A stretch of 39,447 nucleotides of DNA from the NCBI GenBank assembly GCA_002292405.1, contig DBBW01000003.1, positions 138,137 to 177,583 of the forward strand, given 5' to 3'. The stretch is from Flavobacteriales bacterium UBA974. GTDB lineage: Bacteria; Bacteroidota; Bacteroidia; Flavobacteriales_D; Sanyastnellaceae. A program made the position numbers and the translations under genes. Below, one piece after another: positions 33,602 through 39,447 of the stretch. Under the pieces are notes generated by a model that worked only from the letters and a program-made list of their open reading frames with translations, did no database searches and was not told the origin of the DNA. Within the stretch, counting starts at the first letter, position 1. Every line of letters begins with the position of its first letter.

Positions 33602-36600
33602 ATGCACAAATTACTTATAGTTTCTTTTGCAGTCTTTTTTGCCGGTCTTTTTTCTCCCGTCACTTTAGCCCAAACCCCAGCTTCTTCAACATTCCCAACT
33701 AACGGCACGCTAGATAAACATCTTGTAAAAACAGTACTGGAACATGCAACCGTTCACGTTGATGCTTCAACGGTTCTTAATGATGCCACAGTTGTGCTTT
33801 TCCGTGGGAAGATCCTTGAAGTAAAATCGGGTTCGGCCGCATCGAATTCTACAGTTTCAGGGGCTGTCGTCAGACTTGACCTCACAGGATACCATCTATA
33901 CCCGTCTTTTGTCGATCTTCATTCGTCATACGGCCTTCCGGAAGTGAAGCCTGCGGGATGGTCACGCACCCCGCAATATGAAACCAATATTAAAGGAGCT
34001 TATGGTTGGAATCAGTCCGTTCGTCCAGAAATAGACGCATACGAGAAGTTTATCCCAGACTCTAAAACTGCCAAAGCGCTTCGCGAAGCAGGTTTTGGGG
34101 CTGTTCTCACCCACGTGCCAGACGGAATTGTCCGTGGATCTGGGGCACTTGTAATGCCCATTGAAGATGCCCGCGAGTCAATGCTTCGCCCACTTGCCTC
34201 CACACATTTCAGTTTCCGCAAAGGATCTTCTCGTCAGTCGTATCCAAGTTCGTTAATGGGCGCCACAGCCCTCTTACGCCAAACCCATCTCGACGCCTCT
34301 TGGTATGCTGATGCCTCTCTACGAGGCCTCTCTGGCGGGACCAATCTTTCTCTCGAGGTTTTCAACTCAAACTCGAATCTCCCCTCTGTTTTTTCAGCTG
34401 GTTCGTGGAAGGATATCCTCCGCGCTGAAGTCGTAGCAAATGAATTTAACCTCAACTACCTACTTCTTGGCGGTGGCGATAGCTATCAGCGTGCCTCGGC
34501 TATAAAAGAATCCGGAGCGACATTAATCGTCCCCGTAAAATTCCCAACACCTTACGATCTCAGCGACTTATTTTTAGCTCGCTTTATCTCTTTAACAGAA
34601 CTAAAACACTGGGAGCTCGCCCCTAGCAATGCTTCCATATTAAATGACACCGGTATTGAGTTTTGCCTTACCGCCCATGGATTAAAGAGCCCCTCGGAAT
34701 TTCTTCCCGCCGTACGCATCGCCGTACAGCGAGGCCTTCCTGCCGATATTGCCCTCCGTGCGATGACAGAACTCCCTGCGTCTCTGCTAGGTGTTTCGGA
34801 TATTGTAGGTGCCATTCGACCTGGCCTTCGCGCGAACATCATCGTTTCTGACGGGCCTATTTTCGAACCCGAGACAAAGCTCGTAGAGCATTGGGTAAGC
34901 GGTATTCCAACCATTATGCACGACCGCAATGAAGTCGATGTTTCAGGAGATTACGATATCTCACTAAGCGGGTATGGTGACGAAATCAAGCACATTGTAG
35001 TCACAGAAGATATTAAAGCCACCCAGATAATCAATGATTCAACAGAGCAGAAGGTCACAATTTCACTCGACAATAGAACCATAGTCTTTGGTTTTGATTT
35101 AGACGAAGGACCACTTCGACTCACTGGAAATGTATGGATGGATAGCAGAATTTGGGAAGGAACAGCTATAATGCCAAACGGGAAGTTGACTACGTGGAGT
35201 GCCGTTAAAGTCGATGCTTCAGAACCTGTGTCTGATGAACTGGCTGAAGTTCTAATCGAAGACTCTATTTCCGAAAAATCAGAACCACTTGGCGATGTAT
35301 TTTACCCTTTTACAGCATACGGTTCGCCATTAAAAACTGCTCAAGAGAACGCTGTAATGAAAGCGGTTGTTGTGAGGGGAGCTACTGTTTGGACTTGTGA
35401 AGAGGAAGGAATTTTAGAGGAAGCGGACGTGTTGATCTACGACGGAAAAATTGCGGCAGTAGGGGCGAGGCTTAATGTGAAAGAACTTCTTGGGACAGAT
35501 GTAGAGATAGAAGAAGTTGATGGAAGGGGCAAGCATGTTACGCCCGGGATTATTGATGAACACTCACATATCGCAATTGAGAGAGGTGTGAATGAGGCAA
35601 CACAGGCAAGCAGTGCGGAGGTTTGGATAGGTCATTCGTTGAATAGTGAGGACGTGAATATATACAGGCAACTAGCTGGGGGTGTTACTTGCGCTCAACT
35701 TCTTCACGGTTCGGCAAATCCCATAGGAGGCCAAAGTGCGATTATTAAATTTCGTTGGGGCTCACTTCCTACGGAGCTTCTTTACGAGGGCGCAACGCCA
35801 TTTATCAAATTCGCCCTTGGGGAGAACGTGAAGCAAAGTAATTGGGGCGATGCGCAAAAGGTTCGCTTTCCGCAATCGAGAATGGGGGTCGAGCAGGTGT
35901 TCTACGATCTATTTATCCGTGCTCGTGAATACGGAGAGTCCTTCATATCGTATAGGCACGAACTTGCTAACACTAAGAAGCGTGACCTTAAAGCGGGGCT
36001 TGGACCCGTGGAGCCTAGACATGATTTAGAGCTTGATGTTCTTCTTCAAATTTTACGCGAGGAAAGGTTTGTGACTTGTCATAGCTATAGACAAGACGAA
36101 ATAAATATGCTGATGCACGTTGCCGACTCGATGAATTTCCGCCTCAACACCTTCACTCACATCCTTGAAGGCTATAAAGTCGCCGACAAGATGAAAGAAC
36201 ATGGCGCTGGGGGATCGACGTTTAGTGATTGGTGGGCATACAAGTATGAAGTAAAAGACGCGATTCCATACAATGCAGCCGTCCTCCATGGCCAGGGTAT
36301 TACTACCGCCATTAATAGCGACGATGCAGAGATGGCACGTCGCCTGAACCAAGAGGCTGCGAAGTCGGTGAAGTACGGAGGAGTATCCGAAGAGGAGGCC
36401 TTGAAATTTGTCACCCTCAATCCGGCAAAACTCTTGCATATAGATCATATGACGGGTTCGATTAAGGTGGGGAAAGATGCGGATATTGTGGTTTGGGATG
36501 AAAACCCTTTGAGTATGAATGCCCAAGCTACCCGAACCTATGTCGAGGGGGAATGTCTGTATAGTTTAAGTTTAGATAAAGAACTGAGGGAAGCTATCCG

Positions 36601-36733
36601 GCTAGAACGCGCTCGCCTCACAAAGAAAATGATTGCCTCCGGTAGTAATAAGCCACCGGGGAAGCTTCGAGTTCCATCCGAGGCTATCCGAACCCACTAC
36701 CATTGTGACACTGTAACTGAGGAAAACAACTAA
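33602..36733 (+). CDS. Exported double amidohydrolase; only the second module looks active
   Basis: A 1043-residue protein with a signal peptide (about 1-23, ending TLAQ). The first amidohydrolase module (about 35-445) has the fold signature but VDLHSSYG at 104-111, where Ser109 replaces the second His of DxHxH, and it lacks the late Asp. A beta-rich linker spans about 450-585. The second module (about 590-1015) keeps the metal set: Asp652, His654 and His656 in IIDEHSH, His827 (TCHSYR), His853 (FTHILEG) and Asp907 (NSDDAE), then GKDADIVVWDENP. It resembles imidazolonepropionase/prolidase-like hydrolases (COG1228); a periplasmic role on peptides or other amides is inferred. The next amidohydrolase gene starts 3 nt later. 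Confidence 0.88.
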   Translation: MHKLLIVSFAVFFAGLFSPVTLAQTPASSTFPTNGTLDKHLVKTVLEHATVHVDASTVLNDATVVLFRGKILEVKSGSAASNSTVSGAVVRLDLTGYHLYPSFVDLHSSYGLPEVKPAGWSRTPQYETNIKGAYGWNQSVRPEIDAYEKFIPDSKTAKALREAGFGAVLTHVPDGIVRGSGALVMPIEDARESMLRPLASTHFSFRKGSSRQSYPSSLMGATALLRQTHLDASWYADASLRGLSGGTNLSLEVFNSNSNLPSVFSAGSWKDILRAEVVANEFNLNYLLLGGGDSYQRASAIKESGATLIVPVKFPTPYDLSDLFLARFISLTELKHWELAPSNASILNDTGIEFCLTAHGLKSPSEFLPAVRIAVQRGLPADIALRAMTELPASLLGVSDIVGAIRPGLRANIIVSDGPIFEPETKLVEHWVSGIPTIMHDRNEVDVSGDYDISLSGYGDEIKHIVVTEDIKATQIINDSTEQKVTISLDNRTIVFGFDLDEGPLRLTGNVWMDSRIWEGTAIMPNGKLTTWSAVKVDASEPVSDELAEVLIEDSISEKSEPLGDVFYPFTAYGSPLKTAQENAVMKAVVVRGATVWTCEEEGILEEADVLIYDGKIAAVGARLNVKELLGTDVEIEEVDGRGKHVTPGIIDEHSHIAIERGVNEATQASSAEVWIGHSLNSEDVNIYRQLAGGVTCAQLLHGSANPIGGQSAIIKFRWGSLPTELLYEGATPFIKFALGENVKQSNWGDAQKVRFPQSRMGVEQVFYDLFIRAREYGESFISYRHELANTKKRDLKAGLGPVEPRHDLELDVLLQILREERFVTCHSYRQDEINMLMHVADSMNFRLNTFTHILEGYKVADKMKEHGAGGSTFSDWWAYKYEVKDAIPYNAAVLHGQGITTAINSDDAEMARRLNQEAAKSVKYGGVSEEEALKFVTLNPAKLLHIDHMTGSIKVGKDADIVVWDENPLSMNAQATRTYVEGECLYSLSLDKELREAIRLERARLTKKMIASGSNKPPGKLRVPSEAIRTHYHCDTVTEENN

Positions 36734-36736
36734 GCC

Positions 36737-38056
36737 ATGAGATTTATATTATTACTTATTCTGGCCGGTCTAATGACTACCCCATCTCTTTCTCAGCAGA
36801 CTCCTGCTCCAGCCCAAGCACGTTCCATTCTCATCCTCGGAGGTACCGCCCACCTTGGCACAGGCGACGCCATTGATGACGCGGCGATAGGATTTCGCAA
36901 CGGAAAAATAGATTTTGTTGGAAGGACATTTCAAGCTGATAAGAGCATGTACGACGACATTATCGACGCTGTGGGCCAGCAAATATATCCGGGCTTTATC
37001 GTGTCAAACACCACTTTAGGTCTTCAGGAAATAGGTGCTGTCCGTGCGACTCAAGATCAATACGAAGTTGGCACATTCCGCCCCAACGTTCGCGCAATAA
37101 TAGCCTTTAATACCGACTCGGAGATTACCCCAACTGTTCGAACTAACGGCGTCCTTTTGGGACAAATTACTCCCCGTAGTGGTGTTATATCAGGAGCCTC
37201 TGGAGTCGTTCATTTCGATGGATGGAATTGGGAGGACGCCGCCATAAAAATGGTGGACGGTATTCATTTAAATTGGCCTTCGACGCATCACAAACACGCT
37301 CTCGATGGCAAAATTGATTTGAGAAAGCGCAAAACCTACGAGCAAGCTAAGCATGAAATAGACCGTTACTTTTCAGATGCACGTGCCTACGCTCTGTCTC
37401 GTCCCGATCAACTATCATCAAATTCGGTGATGGATGTCAAGCACGAAGCGATGCGTGGCCTATTCGATGGCTCTCTCGCTCTTTACGTTCACGCGAGAGA
37501 TGTTCGCGCCATCACCGAAGCCGTCCATTTTAAGCGAGAGATAGGGATTAAGCGACTTGTCATAGTCGGGGGCTATGATGCTCACCTTGTAGCAGATATG
37601 CTCAGGGAGAATGATGTTGCCGTTTTACTCACGAGCGTTCACAGGTTACCGAGATTTCCCGAGGACGATATCAATCTTCCTTTTCGACTGCCGAAACTCC
37701 TTGCAGATGAAGGGGTTTTATTTGGTCTTCAGGTCGACGCAAGGATGACGGAAATGAATACGCGAAACCTTCCTTTCTATGCAGGAACTGCAAGAAAATA
37801 TGGTCTTACCGAGGAACAAGCCGTCATGTCTTTAACTCGAAATGTTGCGAAAATTCTAGGTATTGATGATACTTATGGAACGATTGAAAGAGGCAAGGAC
37901 GCTACTTTGTTTATTTCCTCTGGCGACGCTTTAGATATCAGAACGAACCATCTCACCCACGCCTTTATCGGAGGCCGTACCATCGATCTCGATAACAGAC
38001 AACGAGAACTCTACAGAAAATTCCAAACCAAGTACGGAGCTGAGATTTTAGATTAG
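36737..38056 (+). CDS. Exported amidohydrolase-like protein, metal site degenerate
   Basis: A 439-residue protein with a signal peptide (about 1-19, ending TPSLSQ). It keeps the amidohydrolase outline: the N-terminal beta part SILILGGTAHLGTGDAIDDA, and the C-terminal NVAKILGIDDTYGTIERGKDATLFIS. Where the family has DxHxH after PG(F/L)I, it reads VSNTT at about 89-93, and no late metal-binding Asp is evident. Hydrolysis is therefore doubtful; it may be a structural or substrate-binding partner of the preceding protein, to which it is coupled by a 3-nt gap. Its stop TAG overlaps the trpS stop on the other strand. Confidence 0.85.
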   Translation: MRFILLLILAGLMTTPSLSQQTPAPAQARSILILGGTAHLGTGDAIDDAAIGFRNGKIDFVGRTFQADKSMYDDIIDAVGQQIYPGFIVSNTTLGLQEIGAVRATQDQYEVGTFRPNVRAIIAFNTDSEITPTVRTNGVLLGQITPRSGVISGASGVVHFDGWNWEDAAIKMVDGIHLNWPSTHHKHALDGKIDLRKRKTYEQAKHEIDRYFSDARAYALSRPDQLSSNSVMDVKHEAMRGLFDGSLALYVHARDVRAITEAVHFKREIGIKRLVIVGGYDAHLVADMLRENDVAVLLTSVHRLPRFPEDDINLPFRLPKLLADEGVLFGLQVDARMTEMNTRNLPFYAGTARKYGLTEEQAVMSLTRNVAKILGIDDTYGTIERGKDATLFISSGDALDIRTNHLTHAFIGGRTIDLDNRQRELYRKFQTKYGAEILD

Positions 38057-39024
38057 TACCCAATCTTTCCCCTCACCCTCGAGAGGACTTCTGAAGCAAC
38101 AACACGGGCGCGTTCTGCACCTTTAGCTAGAGCGACATCTATTTCTTCACGGTTAGAAATAAGCTCGTTATAGCGCGTTCTTTCAGAGTCAAATCCATCT
38201 ACTAATGCCTCTAAGAGCGCCTTCTTGGCATGCCCCCAACCATATCCTCCTGCACGTAATGCAGCAGACATTTCCTGAGCATCAGATTCTGAAGCGATAA
38301 GTTTATAAAGGTTGTACACTATTGCCGAGTCAGGATTTTTAGGGTCTTCAAGTGGTGTTGCGTCTGTGACAAGCTGTTTATTAATAACCTTCTTGAGCGC
38401 AGCAGGATCGTCAAAGATGTTGATGGTATTGTTCTGCGACTTAGACATCTTACCACCATCGGTTCCAGGAACGTACATCGTCGACTCGCTCGATAATACT
38501 TCTGGAAGAACAAGCGTTTCTCCGAATTTATGATTGAATCTTGAAGCTACGTCTCGTGTCATTTCAAGATGCTGCATTTGGTCTTTACCTACAGGGACTT
38601 TCTCTGCATCATAAAGTAAAATATCCGCAGCCATCAGCATGGGATAGCTAAAGAGTCCGGCGTTTACATCCTCTAACCTATCAGATTTGTCTTTAAAGCT
38701 GTGGGCTAGAGTCATGCGAGAGTATGGAAAGATGCATTGTAAATACCAAGCAAGCTCCGTAACCTCAGGCACGTCGCTTTGGCGGTAGAACACACTTCTT
38801 GAAGTGTCTAATCCACAAGCCATCCAGGTTGCAGCCACCGCGTAGGTATTACTCCTTAGCCTTTCTGCGTCCTTTATCTGTGTTAACGAATGCATGTCAG
38901 CGATAAACAGAAACGAATCGTTTAAAGGATCGTTAGCTAGATCTATGGCAGGCTTTATCGCACCGAGAATATTCCCTAGGTGGGGAGTACCTGTACTCTG
39001 TATTCCAGTGAGTATGCGTGCCAT
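38053..39024 (-). CDS. trpS: Tryptophanyl-tRNA synthetase
   Basis: Class I synthetase charging tRNA-Trp. HIGH-type motif TGTPHLGNILGAI lies near residues 11-23, and the KMSKS loop is GGKMSKSQNNTINIF. MLMAADILLYDAEKVPVGKDQMQHLE is split here as MAADILLYDAE and VPVGKDQMQHLE, both conserved. The 323-aa length is normal for bacteria. It follows the bacilliredoxin gene by 39 nt in the same direction and converges with the amidohydrolase gene with a 4-nt overlap of stop codons. Confidence 0.97.
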   Translation of the reverse strand: MARILTGIQSTGTPHLGNILGAIKPAIDLANDPLNDSFLFIADMHSLTQIKDAERLRSNTYAVAATWMACGLDTSRSVFYRQSDVPEVTELAWYLQCIFPYSRMTLAHSFKDKSDRLEDVNAGLFSYPMLMAADILLYDAEKVPVGKDQMQHLEMTRDVASRFNHKFGETLVLPEVLSSESTMYVPGTDGGKMSKSQNNTINIFDDPAALKKVINKQLVTDATPLEDPKNPDSAIVYNLYKLIASESDAQEMSAALRAGGYGWGHAKKALLEALVDGFDSERTRYNELISNREEIDVALAKGAERARVVASEVLSRVRGKIGY

Positions 39025-39063
39025 TTCTCTTTTTTATTCTTTTCTTTTTGCTTCTAGTTATCT

Positions 39064-39447
39064 CTAGCAGAATTCGTTGAATGCCTGTTTGAGATGATCT
39101 GCGATAGCTTCAGCAGTATTTCCTTCGATGTGATGACGCTCCACCATCATCGCTATCTTTCCATCTTTAAAAAGAGCGATGCTCGGAGAAGATGGGGGGT
39201 AAGGTAGCATGAATTTACGAACGTGGGCTACAGCTTCGATATCGTATCCAGCGAAAGAAGTCGTGAGGTTATCTGGAAGTTTCTCATTGGCGAGCGCCAT
39301 AATCATAGCTGGGCGCATAGAGCCTGCGGAGCAACCACAAACGCTATTAATAGCTACAAGGGTAGTTCCTGATTTATCTAACGCTTCCGTTACTTCAGCT
39401 ACGGAAAGAAGTTCTTTATAGCCAGCATCAACCAGCTCAGCTTTCAT
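39064..39447 (-). CDS. Bacilliredoxin (BrxA/BrxB, YphP/YqiW family), 5' end outside the window
   Basis: A thioredoxin-fold protein of the family that removes bacillithiol from oxidised protein cysteines. The active site NSVCGCSAGSMRP carries the unusual CGC motif typical of the family, and FMLPYPPSSPSIALF and MVERHHIEG follow. The first visible Met sits at the window edge. Homologues have about ten residues before the equivalent MKAEL, so this Met is probably internal and the gene is partial here. trpS follows downstream after 39 nt. Confidence 0.88.
   Translation of the reverse strand: MKAELVDAGYKELLSVAEVTEALDKSGTTLVAINSVCGCSAGSMRPAMIMALANEKLPDNLTTSFAGYDIEAVAHVRKFMLPYPPSSPSIALFKDGKIAMMVERHHIEGNTAEAIADHLKQAFNEFC

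Noticed and set aside
36053..36526. Open frame of 157 codons on the minus strand
   Set aside because: Antisense to the conserved metal-site region of the double amidohydrolase; no independent signal.

Overview
The window looks like chromosome of a Bacteroidota bacterium, most probably a marine Flavobacteriales relative. The evidence is two secreted proteins with type IX secretion (T9SS) sorting domains (one type B, one type A), Cys-rich GCxxxxACNY repeats, an ftsX-DUF3098-uppP gene order, a LytTR-type response regulator, TAnnTTTG promoter boxes, and starts that lack Shine-Dalgarno sequences. Most of it is dense housekeeping sequence. No gene-free stretch exceeds about 150 bases, and I found no tRNA, rRNA, IS element, prophage or CRISPR array.

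Layout. 1-4.5 kb: lipB, a frameshifted LytTR response regulator, rlmN and, convergent, lepA. 4.6-9.8 kb: a 1245-residue secreted nidogen-like protein with a type B T9SS tail, then radA. 9.8-11.1 kb (minus): rsmI and an unknown 192-residue protein. 11.1-16.1 kb (minus): a probable envelope operon of ftsX, DUF3098, uppP, a lipoprotein and an AsmA-like protein. 16.2-24.0 kb (plus): sufA-B-C-D-S-E, continued tightly by a Wzx-type flippase and a sulfotransferase. 24.0-26.6 kb (minus): a RidA-family deaminase, tryptophan 2,3-dioxygenase and an M23 lipoprotein. 26.7-31.0 kb (plus): an M24 Xaa-Pro peptidase, a Cys-rich T9SS cargo and a DUF1501 protein. 31.0-33.5 kb (minus): a broken phosphodiesterase-LamG-dockerin gene and an Nfu-type Fe-S carrier. 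33.6-38.1 kb (plus): three amidohydrolase modules in two genes, only one module keeping the metal ligands. 38.1-39.4 kb (minus): trpS and the start-less end of a bacilliredoxin.

How genes work together. The Suf genes build Fe-S clusters, Nfu delivers them, and RlmN (radical SAM) is a consumer; LipB feeds lipoyl synthesis, whose LipA step also needs Fe-S. FtsX, UppP and the M23 protein concern the cell wall. TDO and the RidA-like deaminase fit oxidative tryptophan breakdown.

No clearly new multi-gene system stands out. The most interesting signals are regulatory. Several start codons lie exactly 4 nt after a TAnnTTTG-like box, suggesting leaderless mRNAs. Four divergent or leader regions hold compact dyads: a palindrome over the sufA box, a perfect hairpin in the lepA leader, symmetric TAACTTGC boxes between nfu and the amidohydrolases, and back-to-back boxes between ridA and pepP. 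Two genes are frameshifted, and one of these also has ATC where its start codon should be.
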